The position numbers and the translations under genes were made by a program. The notes below the pieces were generated by a model. The model did no database searches. It was not told where the DNA came from and saw only the letters and a program-made list of their open reading frames with translations. From positions 62,001 through 126,000 of the forward strand of contig NZ_VIGC02000003.1 of assembly GCF_006569185.2 (NCBI RefSeq): a stretch of 64,000 nucleotides of DNA, in the 5' to 3' direction. This stretch comes from Litorilinea aerophila. GTDB lineage: Bacteria > Chloroflexota > Anaerolineae > Caldilineales > Caldilineaceae. Shown one piece after another: positions 54,264 to 64,000 of the stretch (position 1 is its first letter; the number at the start of each line of letters is the position of its first letter).

Positions 54264-55586
54264 CTAGTCGTCGCCGGCGGCGGAGGCCATGGCCAGGGGC
54301 ACGCCGTAGGCGGCTGCGCCGTGCTCCGTCAGGTCCAGGCCCGTCTGCTCCTCTTCGGGCGACACCCGCAGGATGTTCAGCGCCTTCAGAATGCTGAAGA
54401 GGATGAAGCAGGTCACAAAGGCCCACAGGGGAATGGCCACGGAACCCAGGATCTGGACGCCCAGGTTGTAGCCGCCGAAGATGCCGGTGGCCACGCCGCC
54501 CCAGATGCCGCACAGGCCATGGACCGGCCAGGCGCCCACCGGGTCGTCGATCTTCAGCCGTTCCAGCAGCTCCATGCCCAGGCAGACCAGCACGCCGGCC
54601 ACGATGCCGATGATGATGCCTTCCAGGTTGGTGACCGCATCACAGTTGGCGGTGATGCCCACCAGGCCAGCCAGGGCACCGTTCAGGGTGTGGCCCAGGG
54701 ATGGTTTACCCATGCGCAGCCAGGAGTAGATCATGGCGGCCACGGCGCCGGCACCGGCGGCCAGGGTGGTGTTGACCGCGATCAGCATGACGGCGTCGGT
54801 GTTGGCGGCGCCGGCGAAGGCCAGCTGGCTGCCGGGGTTGAAGCCGTACCAGCCTATCCACAGGATGAAGACGCCCAGGGTGGCGATGGTGTAGTTGTGG
54901 GGGAAGAGGCTGGGATCTTCGTCCTTGGCAAAGCGGCCAATGCGGGGACCCAACACCATGGCGCCCGCCAGGCCGGCAAAGCCACCCACGCTGTGGACCA
55001 CCAGCGAGCCGGCAAAGTCATGGAAGCCCAGGGCCGACAGCCAGCCACCACCCCACTGCCAGAAGCCGCTGATGGGGTAGATGAACGCCGTGATGATCAC
55101 GCTGTAAACCAGATAGCCGGAGACTTTGATACGCCCTGCTACGGCACCGGACACAATGGTCGCGGCCGTGGCAGCAAAGGCAGCCTGGAAGAGCCAGTCC
55201 ACCTGGGGGTTCAAGTTGCCGGCCACCGGATCCGGCGGCGTGGCGCTGATGCCCAGGCCAGACCAGCCCACCAGCCCCGGAATCAGGGCGTTGCCGTACA
55301 TGAGGCTGTAGCCAATCAGCCAGAAGATCAGCACGCCGGCGGAGAAATCCATCAGGTTTTTGAACATGATGTTGATGGCATTCTTGGCCGAGTTGAAGCC
55401 CGCCTCGACCAGGGCAAAGCCGGCCTGCATGAAGATGACCAGGACCGCTGCCAACAACAGCACGATGTTGTCAAGGGCGTAGGCAATCTCGTTGGTGGAG
55501 ATCTCGTCCTGCGCGTATGCTTTCACGGCCACCAGGCTCAAGAGCAAAGCCAGGGGAACGGCCCGTACAAAACGTCTGATCCACAT
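54264..55586 (-). CDS. amt: Ammonium transporter (Amt family)
   Basis: 440 residues with a cleavable signal peptide (VPLALLLSLVAVKAYA) and 11 predicted helices, as in AmtB. The family signature is DFAGSLVVHSVGGFAGLAGA, with the first pore His; the second is in WPVHGLCGIWGG. The cytoplasmic C-terminus (SPEEEQTGLDLTEHGAAAYG) matches the conserved Amt tail that contacts GlnK. No glnK gene is adjacent, unlike in many genomes. It conducts ammonium across the membrane. A promoter lies about 100 bp upstream. Confidence 0.95.
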   Translation of the reverse strand: MWIRRFVRAVPLALLLSLVAVKAYAQDEISTNEIAYALDNIVLLLAAVLVIFMQAGFALVEAGFNSAKNAINIMFKNLMDFSAGVLIFWLIGYSLMYGNALIPGLVGWSGLGISATPPDPVAGNLNPQVDWLFQAAFAATAATIVSGAVAGRIKVSGYLVYSVIITAFIYPISGFWQWGGGWLSALGFHDFAGSLVVHSVGGFAGLAGAMVLGPRIGRFAKDEDPSLFPHNYTIATLGVFILWIGWYGFNPGSQLAFAGAANTDAVMLIAVNTTLAAGAGAVAAMIYSWLRMGKPSLGHTLNGALAGLVGITANCDAVTNLEGIIIGIVAGVLVCLGMELLERLKIDDPVGAWPVHGLCGIWGGVATGIFGGYNLGVQILGSVAIPLWAFVTCFILFSILKALNILRVSPEEEQTGLDLTEHGAAAYGVPLAMASAAGDD

Positions 55587-55686
55587 GAATCCTTTCCTCC
55601 TGTTACATTTGGTTCATTTCGTTGCGATCTCGTACTTCGGCCGATGGATCCAAGAATCGTAGCGCGCTTCGCAAGTTACGTTGCCC

Positions 55687-55715
55687 AATGTACCATGGTC
55701 GACTTCGGGAACCAA
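55687..55715 (-). promoter_or_regulatory. Probable promoter of amt
   Basis: On the minus strand TTGGTT (55710-55715), a 17-nt spacer and TACATT (55687-55692). The dyad TGCAAGATGCA lies immediately upstream (about 55720-55733) and might bind a nitrogen regulator. Confidence 0.45.
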
Positions 55716-55851
55716 TGTGCATCTTGCACAAAGATGCGGCTGCTCCTGTCGGCGATTTGTTCGCGGATGGTTTGCTGGGCGGAGACCCCTGGTCGATTTG
55801 CACAGGGTGGGGCCGTGGATGGCCACGCTAGCGAGCTGGGAAGGGGAAACG

Positions 55852-56712
55852 ATGGCTGAGGCACATCTGTACCTGGGTACTTCTTCGTGGCATTTCGACG
55901 CCTGGCGCGGGGTCTTCTATCCCGAGAACGCCTCCCGCAGCGACTATCTGGCCTACTATGCCACCCAGTTTAACTCGGTGGAGGTCAACACCTCCTTCTA
56001 CGGCCTGCCCCGGGCTGCCACTGTGGCCGCCTGGCTGGAGAGCGTGCCGCCCGGCTTCACCTTTTCCCTCAAGTTTCCCCGCAGCATCAGCCACGAACGC
56101 CAGCTGGAAGGGGCCGATGAGGAGACGCGGGCCTTTCTGGACCTCTTGCGGGAGCTGGGGCCCGCGGCCGGCGTGGGCCTGCTCCAGTTGCCGCCCCAGT
56201 TCACCCGGGCGCGCCTGGGCCGCCGCCTGGCCACCTACCTGGAGTGGCTGGCCGCCGTGGCTGAAGGTCTCCGCATCGCGGTGGAGGTGCGGGCCCGGGA
56301 CCTGATGACCCCTGCCTTTGCCCGCTTTTTGGCCCAGCGGGGCCTGGCCCTGGCCCTGACCGACTGGGCCGGCACCCCGGACCTTTTCGACCTGTGGGAA
56401 GCGGCTCGCCTGGAGGCCGGGGAGGACGCGCCCGGCTTCGCCCTCATCCGCTGGATCGGTGACCAGCGCAACGGTCCCCGGGGAGACCGGGAACGCAGCG
56501 CCCCCCGGGAGGAGGATCTGGCCCGCTGGGCCGGACGGGTGCACCAGTTGTACCAGGCCGGCATCACCGTCTTCGGCTATATGCACAATCCCTACGAGGG
56601 CCATTCTCCGGCCAGTGTGCGGCGATTGCAGGCCCTGCTGGCGGAGCGGATGGCCCTGCCTCCATGGCCGCCGCAGCCACCGCCGCCGGTGCAGGGCTCC
56701 CTCGGGTTTTGA
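55852..56712 (+). CDS. DUF72 (UPF0759) family protein, TIM-barrel fold
   Basis: 286 residues from the ATG at 55852, preceded by GGGAAGGGG. The N-terminus YLGTSSWHFDAWRGVFYP is the DUF72 signature, followed by FNSVEVNTSFYGLPRAATV, FSLKFPRSISH (Lys, His) and LLQLPPQF. Conserved Glu/Asp/Arg residues at barrel ends (AVEVRARD; ALTDW; YMHNPYEGHSP) suggest an enzyme, but no activity is established for the family. It is a single gene divergent from amt. The tail is Pro-rich. Confidence 0.88.
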   Translation: MAEAHLYLGTSSWHFDAWRGVFYPENASRSDYLAYYATQFNSVEVNTSFYGLPRAATVAAWLESVPPGFTFSLKFPRSISHERQLEGADEETRAFLDLLRELGPAAGVGLLQLPPQFTRARLGRRLATYLEWLAAVAEGLRIAVEVRARDLMTPAFARFLAQRGLALALTDWAGTPDLFDLWEAARLEAGEDAPGFALIRWIGDQRNGPRGDRERSAPREEDLARWAGRVHQLYQAGITVFGYMHNPYEGHSPASVRRLQALLAERMALPPWPPQPPPPVQGSLGF

Positions 56713-57142
56713 ACGCCCTGGGTGCGCCGGTTTGCGGGGGGGCACGGCGGCCCACCCCGACGGGGGCACCGGCGATTGCGAACCGCCGCCGCTACGGTGT
56801 ACGCCACGGATGCCGTCCCGTCTGGGAACCCTGGGCTGGACCCGCGTTCAATTGAAGAACCGGCCCGATCTATGTTAACCTTAATTTCGCGGGGTGAGCA
56901 TCTTCCGATGCGGCGCCGTCCCGTCTGAATCGGTATCTGAGGATGTCGCCCCTGCGGCGTAATCGTGGTCGAGATCGTGAATTGCGGAGCCGACGGCGCT
57001 TTTGTGCTGCGCCGCATTGCGGCCCAGCACAACTCAAAAATGAACCATGCTTCACCCCGCTCCCCGCTTTGCCGATGGGGAGGAATATTGACCTATACAA
57101 AAAGAACGGGCCAACCTGGCCGCGCGACGAGGAGGCAATCCC
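56713..57142. other. 430-bp intergenic region
   Basis: No convincing gene. GCCGTCCCGTCTG occurs twice, at 56812-56824 and 56915-56927. The stretch has several short frames with Arg- and Cys-rich, non-protein-like composition. GAGGAGG lies just before the 57143 start. No clear promoter could be placed. Confidence 0.5.
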
Positions 57143-58930
57143 ATGGATCGGACGACACCGGTTGCCCACAACGAAGAGATCGAACTTTACATCCGCACCT
57201 ACTATTCCCTCCTGCGCAGCAGCGGCGCCATCCGGGTGCGCAGCCTGGAGGAAACCCACGCGGCCATGAACTCCAGCCTGCACCAGCAGGCGGATAGCCC
57301 CGAGCTGGACGTGTCGGCCCTGGTCTACTGTGCCCTGCGCCTGCCGGATTGTGTCCCCTATGCCAGCCTGATCCTGATGGGCCAGATGGAGGATGTCTTC
57401 CACCGGGAAGGCTACCAGGTGGAGCGCTGGCAGCCAGTCCGGGCCCGGGCGCGGCGGCGGAAGTTCTACTTCAACCAGGAACAGGGGCTGCTGGCCGCCT
57501 TCATCGCCAGCGTCAGCGACATCGACGACCTGATCCCATGCCTGACCACCTTTCAGATCGAGTGGAACAAACTCCACCAGAAACTGAACAGCGGCGAACT
57601 GGGCATGCGCCTGCGCCAGATGGACATCGACGATGAATATCCGCCCATGTCTCTTCTGGAAGAGGTGCGCCATGCCCTGAACCTCTCCTCGGGCGATTTT
57701 GCCCGCCTGGGTCAGATCTGGCCGGGCCGGCAACTGGTCCACAACCTGCAGCGGGCCGCGTCCACCCGGCTGGATCTCCGCATCCAGGTGCTGGGGAGCG
57801 GCCTCAGCGATTACCGACGCAGCGTCCAGTATTGGTGGCGCAAGATTGAAGAGGCCTGCGCCCACTTGCAACTGGCCGATCAGCCCATCTATTTCGTCAG
57901 CAGCAATGTCCACAGCCTGGTCAACCTGGTTTCCGGTGTGGCCCAGGAGCTTCAGGATGAGCTGGTGGAGTTTGTGCGGCGCGAAAATCCCGAGGACTTG
58001 TGGCAGGAATATCAGGAGCTGAGCGACGGTGAACCGGGTGTGCTGGCCAACTTCTTCTACTACGTCTCCCGCCTGTATTTGAACGGCCGGGGCCGCAAGG
58101 AAAAGCTGCTGGAGCGGGTGGCCCAGCGGGAAAAGCGGGCAGGCATTATCCGCATCAGCGACCCCCACTGCCTGGACGTGGAGGCCCAGGTGATCCAGAT
58201 CTCCCGCCTGCGTCGCAAGCGCATGGACCCCCGGCTTCAGATCTTCAGCGACGAGGAGTGGGAATTGCTCAAGGGCAGCGACGCCCTGATCTTCAACATC
58301 GACTATCCCCTGGGCATGGCCGCCTACCACATCTTCAGCCAGGTCTCCACCGCGGTGGATCGCATCCTGGGGGTGTACATCCTGGGCAAGGCGGCCACCC
58401 TCAATGGCCGGGTGGGGGACGTCATGATCCCCAACGTGGTCTACGACGAGCACTCCCGCAACTCTTACCTCTTCCGCAACTGCTTCACCGCCCAGGATGT
58501 GGCGCCCTTCCTGGCCTATGGCACGGTCTTCGACAACCAGAAGGCCGTGACCGTGCGAGGAACCATCCTCCAGAACCGCAATTTCATGCACGTCTTCTAC
58601 GAAGAGGGCTACACCGACATTGAGATGGAGGCCGGGCCGTATCTGAGCGGCATCTACGAGGACATCTACCCCAAGCGCTACCCGGTGGATGAGATTGTCA
58701 ACCTCTTCATCAACGCTCCTTACGACATCGGCCTCCTCCACTACGCCAGCGACACCCCCATCAGCCGGCGCCAGACGCTCCTGAGCAAGAGCCTGAGCTA
58801 CTTCGGCGTGGACGCCACCTACGCCACGTCGGTGGCCGTGCTCCGGCGCATCCTCAGCCAGGAGATTGAGCGCCAGCGCCGGCTACAACGGGAGCGTCCA
58901 CCCGTGGCCGAGGCCATGTCGACTGTCTGA
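57143..58930 (+). CDS. Conserved-looking protein of unknown function (595 aa)
   Basis: Start at 57143 after GAGGAGG. The sequence has normal protein composition and no signal peptide or membrane helix, so it is cytoplasmic. Distinctive stretches are SALVYCALRLPDCVPYASLI near residue 60, YFNQEQGLLAAFIASVSDID near 110 and, in the C-terminal half, IFNIDYPLGMAAYHIFSQ, VGDVMIPNVVYDEHSRNSYL and FNAPYDIGLLHYASD-like text. The last part resembles a nucleotide- or sugar-binding alpha/beta domain, but I cannot name a family. plsC follows at 42 bp, suggesting co-transcription. C-terminal 30 residues are Arg-rich. Confidence 0.8.
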   Translation: MDRTTPVAHNEEIELYIRTYYSLLRSSGAIRVRSLEETHAAMNSSLHQQADSPELDVSALVYCALRLPDCVPYASLILMGQMEDVFHREGYQVERWQPVRARARRRKFYFNQEQGLLAAFIASVSDIDDLIPCLTTFQIEWNKLHQKLNSGELGMRLRQMDIDDEYPPMSLLEEVRHALNLSSGDFARLGQIWPGRQLVHNLQRAASTRLDLRIQVLGSGLSDYRRSVQYWWRKIEEACAHLQLADQPIYFVSSNVHSLVNLVSGVAQELQDELVEFVRRENPEDLWQEYQELSDGEPGVLANFFYYVSRLYLNGRGRKEKLLERVAQREKRAGIIRISDPHCLDVEAQVIQISRLRRKRMDPRLQIFSDEEWELLKGSDALIFNIDYPLGMAAYHIFSQVSTAVDRILGVYILGKAATLNGRVGDVMIPNVVYDEHSRNSYLFRNCFTAQDVAPFLAYGTVFDNQKAVTVRGTILQNRNFMHVFYEEGYTDIEMEAGPYLSGIYEDIYPKRYPVDEIVNLFINAPYDIGLLHYASDTPISRRQTLLSKSLSYFGVDATYATSVAVLRRILSQEIERQRRLQRERPPVAEAMSTV

Positions 58931-58972
58931 GCCCTGGATCCATTCGCCCTCACCACTGTCGGAGATCCGCCT

Positions 58973-59641
58973 GTGAAACCACCCCACGATGCCACACGAC
59001 TCTGGCGCACCCTCTGGCGGGTGGCCGACGCCCTGGTCCCCCTCTACTGCCGCCTTCACGTGGCAGGCCGGGAGCATGTCCCTGCCACAGGGGGCTGTGT
59101 CTTGGCCTGCAACCACACCATGGGGCCGGACTATTTCTTCCTGGCCTATGCCTCTCCCCGCCAGGTCCACTATATGGCCAAGGCGGAACTCTTTCAGATC
59201 CACCCTCTCCTCTCCCGGCTGCTGGACGCGGCGGGCGTCTTCCCGGTGCGCCGGGGGCAGCGGGATCAGGTGGCCATCCAGCGGGCCGTGGAGCTGGTGC
59301 GTTCGGGACGGGTGTTGGGCATGTTTCCAGAAGGGACCCGCAGCCGGAGTGGCGTGTTGCAGCGGGGGCGGACGGGGGTGGCCCGCATCGCGCTCCAGGC
59401 GGGTGTGCCGGTGGTGCCGGCGGTGGTGATCGACGCGGAAAAGGCCATGCCGGGCCATTGGCGGCCCTGGCGGCGGCCCCAGGTGTGGGTCCGCTTTGGC
59501 CCACCGCTGGTAGGGGAGGGCGATCCAGGCGATCCGGCGGTGCTGCAGGCCTTCACCCAGGCGGTCATGGTGGCCATGGCCGGGCTGTTACCCCCGGAGC
59601 GACAGGGCGAGTACGCAGCCCAGCTGGCCGCGCCCCGCTGA
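58973..59641 (+). CDS. plsC: 1-acyl-sn-glycerol-3-phosphate acyltransferase (PlsC-like)
   Basis: 222 residues with a GTG start at 58973 preceded by GGAG. Block I is CNHTMGPDYFF (the NHx4D-type motif with catalytic His and Asp), block II is FPVRRGQRDQ, and block III is MFPEGTRSRSG. It adds a second acyl chain to lysophosphatidic acid, giving phosphatidic acid. Lysophospholipid or ornithine-lipid acyltransferase roles are possible alternatives for this broad family. It lies behind the unknown 595-residue protein gene and before a bidirectional terminator. Confidence 0.9.
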   Translation: MKPPHDATRLWRTLWRVADALVPLYCRLHVAGREHVPATGGCVLACNHTMGPDYFFLAYASPRQVHYMAKAELFQIHPLLSRLLDAAGVFPVRRGQRDQVAIQRAVELVRSGRVLGMFPEGTRSRSGVLQRGRTGVARIALQAGVPVVPAVVIDAEKAMPGHWRPWRRPQVWVRFGPPLVGEGDPGDPAVLQAFTQAVMVAMAGLLPPERQGEYAAQLAAPR

Positions 59642-59673
59642 ACGGACGCCCCGCCATGGTCCTGTGAAAGGAT

Positions 59674-59706
59674 AAAAAAAGGGAGGCCCGGTAGGGCCCC
59701 CTTTTT
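59674..59706. terminator. Bidirectional terminator between plsC and korB
   Basis: AAAAAAAGGGAGGCCC - GGTA - GGGCCCCCTTTTT: a GC stem flanked by A- and T-runs, serving the converging plsC and kor transcripts. Confidence 0.85.
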
Positions 59707-59727
59707 GCTCTGCCCTGATATCGAATT

Positions 59728-60777
<1,050 letters not shown>

Positions 60778-60865
60778 CTTGCTTTCCTTCGCGCGTTAGC
60801 AGGTGAACCGTCACAACGTTGACACGGTTGTACGGGACCAGGGATACAGGACAAAATGTCGGCGC

Positions 60866-62710
60866 CTACGCGGCCTGATCCCCGTCCAGATGCTGGCGGA
60901 TGGTATCCGCGATCCAGCGGGCCGACAGGGGCAGGCCATTGCAGCGGGCCACGGAGACCAGGCGGCTGGCCAGGTCTGGCTCGGCGCTGGCCAGGATCTG
61001 GCAGAGCTGGCCGTCGTAGTTGTTTTCCACCACGAAGACCCGGTCGTAGGCGGCCATGAAGTCCCGCACACTCTGGGTGTGGGGCAGGGCCCGTAGGCGC
61101 AGGTAGCTGGTCTCCACGCCGGCCGCGCGCAGGCGATCCCGGGCTTCGGCCACGGCCGGGTCGTTGCTGCCCAGGCTCAGGATGGCCACCTGGGCGCCGT
61201 CCACCTGGTCGATGATGGGCTCGGGGACCAGGGTGCGGGCCGTCTCGAACTTGCGATGGATGCGCTCCAGGTTGTGCTCCCAGTCGTCGGGGCGCTCGCT
61301 GTAGATGGCGTACTCGTTGTGGCCGGTGCCTCGGGTGAAGTAGGCGGCCAGCTTGTGTTTGTTGCCCGGCAAGGTCCGGTAGGGGATGCCGTCGCCGTCC
61401 AGGTCCTTGTAGCGGCCCCAGCTGCCGCCCAGTTTCTGCAGGGCCTCCTCATCCAGCACCTTGCCCCGGTCCATGGGCTTCTCCGGGTAGGTGAAGCGGT
61501 CGCTGATCCAGAGGTTCATGCCCAGGTCCAGGTCGCTGAGGACGAAGACCGGCGTCTGGAGTCGCTCGGCCAGGTCGAAGGCGACGCCGGCGAAGTCGAA
61601 GCACTCGGCCGGGGTGGCTGGGAAGAGCACCACGTGGCGGGTGTCGCCGTGGCTCAGGTAGTAGGCGCTCAGGATGTCGCCCTGGGAGGTGCGGGTGGGC
61701 AGGCCTGTGCTGGGCCCCATGCGCTGGATGTCCCAGATGACCGCAGGGATTTCGGCGAAGTAGGCCAGGCCCACGAACTCGGCCATGAGGCTGATGCCGG
61801 GGCCGCTGGTGGCGGTCATGGCCCGGGCGCCGGCCCAGCCGGCCCCCACCACCATGCCGATGGCGGCCAGCTCATCCTCGGCCTGGATGATGGCGTAGGT
61901 GGCCTTGCCGGTCTTGGGATCCCGGCGCAGCTTGGGCGCGTAGGCGTTGACGGCCTCGGCCAGGCTGGAGGAGGGGGTGATGGGGTACCAGGAGACCAGG
62001 TTGACGCCGTTGTAGAGCGCGCCCAGGGCGGCGGCGGTGTTGCCGTCCACCAGGATCTTGTCTTCGTTGTAGCCGCTCATGCGGGCCACCCGGTAGGGCT
62101 GGTCGTTGACCACGTGTTCCTTGGCATGCTGGTAGGCCCGCATGACCATGTCGTAGTTCATCTCGATGGGCTTGGTCTTGTTGCCGAAGTTCCAGGCCAG
62201 GGCGTTGCGGATCTCTTCCAGATCGATCTCCAGTAGGTAGGCCAGGTAGCCCACGTAGACCATGTTGGCCACGTAGTCCCGCAGGTTGAAGGGCAAATCC
62301 GCCTGTTTGACCAGCTCCTTCACCGGCATGGGGTAGTACTTCACATCGTGGCGCCGGGCCGCGATGGGCAGGGTATCGTCGTAGAGGATGATCCCGCCCG
62401 GGGAGACACTTGCCATGTCCTCCGCCACGGTGGCGCCGTTCATGGCGACCAGCACTTCGATCCCATCCCGCCGGGCCAGGTAGCCATCCTTGCTCAGGCG
62501 GACGTTGTACCAGGTGGGCAGGCCCTGGATGTTGCTGGGAAAGAAGTTTTTCCCGGTGACCGGAATTCCCATCTTGAAGAGGGACCGGATCAACACGTTG
62601 TTGCTGGTCTGGCTGCCTGAACCGTTGACCGTCGCCACGTTGATGTTGAAGTCGTTGACAACGAGCTCGGTCTTCTGTTCAGACGGAGCCTCTTGCACCA
62701 TTACGCTCAT
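60866..62710 (-). CDS. korA: 2-oxoacid:ferredoxin oxidoreductase, fused gamma-alpha subunit
   Basis: 614 residues; GGAGG lies before the ATG at 62710. The N-terminal ~190 residues are the gamma (POR) domain (LIRSLFKMGIPVTGKNFFPS; LVAMNGATVAEDM). The remainder is the alpha subunit with the pyrimidine-binding domain: SWYPITPSSSLAEAVNAYAP, DELAAIGMVVGAGWAGARAM and TATSGPGISLMAEFVGLAYF. This gamma-alpha fusion with a separate beta subunit is the usual two-gene KorAB layout. A GntR/FCD regulator gene lies 193 bp upstream on the same strand and may control the operon. Confidence 0.92.
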   Translation of the reverse strand: MSVMVQEAPSEQKTELVVNDFNINVATVNGSGSQTSNNVLIRSLFKMGIPVTGKNFFPSNIQGLPTWYNVRLSKDGYLARRDGIEVLVAMNGATVAEDMASVSPGGIILYDDTLPIAARRHDVKYYPMPVKELVKQADLPFNLRDYVANMVYVGYLAYLLEIDLEEIRNALAWNFGNKTKPIEMNYDMVMRAYQHAKEHVVNDQPYRVARMSGYNEDKILVDGNTAAALGALYNGVNLVSWYPITPSSSLAEAVNAYAPKLRRDPKTGKATYAIIQAEDELAAIGMVVGAGWAGARAMTATSGPGISLMAEFVGLAYFAEIPAVIWDIQRMGPSTGLPTRTSQGDILSAYYLSHGDTRHVVLFPATPAECFDFAGVAFDLAERLQTPVFVLSDLDLGMNLWISDRFTYPEKPMDRGKVLDEEALQKLGGSWGRYKDLDGDGIPYRTLPGNKHKLAAYFTRGTGHNEYAIYSERPDDWEHNLERIHRKFETARTLVPEPIIDQVDGAQVAILSLGSNDPAVAEARDRLRAAGVETSYLRLRALPHTQSVRDFMAAYDRVFVVENNYDGQLCQILASAEPDLASRLVSVARCNGLPLSARWIADTIRQHLDGDQAA

Positions 62711-62903
62711 CGTATTTCCTCCAAAGATTGAAGCAGGCCGTGTAGTTCCTCAATTGAGAACACATCGGGAAACGACGGGAAATCGTATGAACAGCGCTGC
62801 CCGATGATCTTCCGACCTGAACGCCGGCCCAGATATGGACGCCAAAAGGCATTTTCAGGCCAGCTTCAGGAAAGAAATCCATCGAAGACATCAGCGTTGT
62901 AAC

Positions 62904-63620
62904 CTAAGACGGGGCCGCGGCGTCCGCGGCCAGGGGCACACGCCGGGTTTCAATGGAGATGCCCCGTTTGCTCAACAGCCCCATGTGGTCGATGAGCAGC
63001 TGCTTGCCCAGGGGAATGTCCCCCGCCTGGATGGCGTCCACAATCCGCTCGTGGTAGTCCCACACCTCCTGGAGATAGGGGTAGTCCGCATAGGTGTTCA
63101 GCTCCACCGCCTCGTAGGCATCCCAGTACGCCTCCAACAGGCCCACCACAAAAGGGTTGTGGAGGCGCCGGAAGATGGTCAGGTGAAGTTCGCGATGTTC
63201 CGGATAGGGGATCTGGATGCGCTGCTGGTTCAACTTGGCCTTGGCCGTGTTGACCAGTTCTCGGAGGTAGGCCTTGTCCTCGTCGGTTAGGGAAGTCACC
63301 GCCTCTTCCCAATAGGCGGTTTCCAGATGGGCGCGCAGGCTGCTGAAGGCATCGAAGTGACGGCGGTCCAGGGCGAGGGCAACCAGCAGGCTGAGGCGTA
63401 CCGGCGGCAGAAAGCGGTATTCCATGCGGGTAATGCCCCGACGAGGGCTGGCTTCCACCAGGCCCAACATGCGGGCCACTTCCAACTGCTCCCGCAGTTT
63501 GCCCACGCTGATGCCGATCTGGGTGCTCAGCTCGGCCAGCGGAGGGAGCCGGTCTCCCGGCGCAAATTCCTGCTCCACCAGATAGCGCAGGAATTCAGAG
63601 TCGATCAACGTCTGTAACAT
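62904..63620 (-). CDS. GntR-family transcriptional regulator (FadR/FCD subfamily)
   Basis: 238 residues from the ATG at 63620; a TTG at 63647 would add nine. The N-terminal winged helix-turn-helix (about 5-70) shows the GntR pattern FAPGDRLPPLAELSTQIGIS and MLGLVEASPRRGI. The C-terminal FCD ligand domain (about 85-225) has metal-site residues in the helices around LHLTIFRRLHNPFV and YHERIVDAIQAGD. Such regulators bind organic acids; with korAB downstream a 2-oxoacid is a fair guess. A perfect palindrome precedes it, suggesting autoregulation. Confidence 0.9.
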   Translation of the reverse strand: MLQTLIDSEFLRYLVEQEFAPGDRLPPLAELSTQIGISVGKLREQLEVARMLGLVEASPRRGITRMEYRFLPPVRLSLLVALALDRRHFDAFSSLRAHLETAYWEEAVTSLTDEDKAYLRELVNTAKAKLNQQRIQIPYPEHRELHLTIFRRLHNPFVVGLLEAYWDAYEAVELNTYADYPYLQEVWDYHERIVDAIQAGDIPLGKQLLIDHMGLLSKRGISIETRRVPLAADAAAPS

Positions 63621-63654
63621 GAAGGCGGCATCCTTGCCTGGGGGCAATCATCCA

Positions 63655-63678
63655 ATTAATCAGATTAATCGGAATATA
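63655..63678 (-). promoter_or_regulatory. Palindromic operator overlapping the promoter of the GntR gene
   Basis: ATTAATC-A-GATTAAT (63655-63669) is a perfect 15-bp palindrome. On the minus strand a TATATT -10-like element (63673-63678) lies just upstream of it. A protein bound here would block transcription of the regulator gene. Confidence 0.6.
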
Positions 63679-63761
63679 TCACATTTTGCCCAGGAAGTCA
63701 ATTTTTCACCCGGCTTGCGCGTCTTTTTGAACCCACGCAAAGAAGGGGCGATATCGTCAGC

Positions 63762-64000
<239 letters not shown>

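Noticed and set aside
62679-62740. Peptide LWRKYDERN in an antisense frame near korA, similar to the element's WRKYHGRNS
   Set aside because: The bases are the korA ribosome-binding site and first codons. Only scattered positions match the element and neither arm of the palindrome is present.

Overview
The window is about 60-65% GC and densely packed with genes on both strands. The gene set points to a member of the Chloroflexota, most likely the Caldilinea/Litorilinea side of the phylum; this is inference, since no rRNA or other marker gene is present. The supporting content is a fructokinase-type ROK kinase, a complete seven-gene Mrp antiporter operon, TPR-CHAT proteins beside ECF sigma factors, substrate-binding/VWA proteins, secreted subtilases with Thr-Pro-rich linkers and FLPxV-type motifs, and a ferredoxin-dependent 2-oxoacid oxidoreductase.

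Layout. 1-5 kb: a membrane protein running off the left edge, a DegP/HtrA protease, a zinc-ribbon protein and a PatB-type C-S lyase. 5-11 kb: mrpABCDEFG on the minus strand. 11-17 kb: DMT exporter, YccF, a small membrane protein, a radical-SAM protein with endonuclease V, then fructokinase and galT. 17-23.4 kb (minus): a cell-surface cluster of PspA-like protein, substrate-binding-like protein, substrate-binding/VWA protein, coiled-coil membrane protein and Leu/Ile/Val-type binding lipoprotein. 23.4-31 kb (minus): RelE/ParE-type toxin pair, a TPR-RecQ fusion and a large secreted subtilase. 32-34 kb: FabF and a lone DrrA-type ATPase. 34.5-45 kb: an ECF sigma factor, soluble zinc anti-sigma-like protein and TPR-CHAT protease, then a secreted subtilase and a secreted DUF5666 repeat protein, closed by a convergent RskA/ECF sigma pair. 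45-53 kb: SDR, icd, GH13 enzyme and sdhCAB. 53-64 kb: Ser/Thr kinase, Amt, DUF72 protein, an unrecognised 595-residue protein, an acyltransferase, korAB and a GntR/FCD regulator, ending in REP-like repeats.

Central metabolism is represented by NADP isocitrate dehydrogenase, succinate dehydrogenase and 2-oxoacid:ferredoxin oxidoreductase, adjacent stages of the TCA cycle. Mrp and Amt handle ion and ammonium transport.

The most striking observation is a family of 83-111 bp palindromic, non-autonomous elements: four full copies, one decayed copy and two half copies. Three of the full copies are bounded by exact 4-bp direct repeats (CTAC, CTAG, CCAG), so they look like a MITE. One copy (41077-41159) is inserted in frame: element plus duplication is 87 bp, or 29 codons, between the ribosome-binding site/start codon and the signal peptide of the DUF5666 protein. 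A decayed copy is read in the same frame near the start of the neighbouring subtilase. Other copies sit on or next to stop codons, including within the sdhC-sdhA junction. The second candidate system is the sigma factor/zinc protein/TPR-CHAT operon followed by a subtilase.
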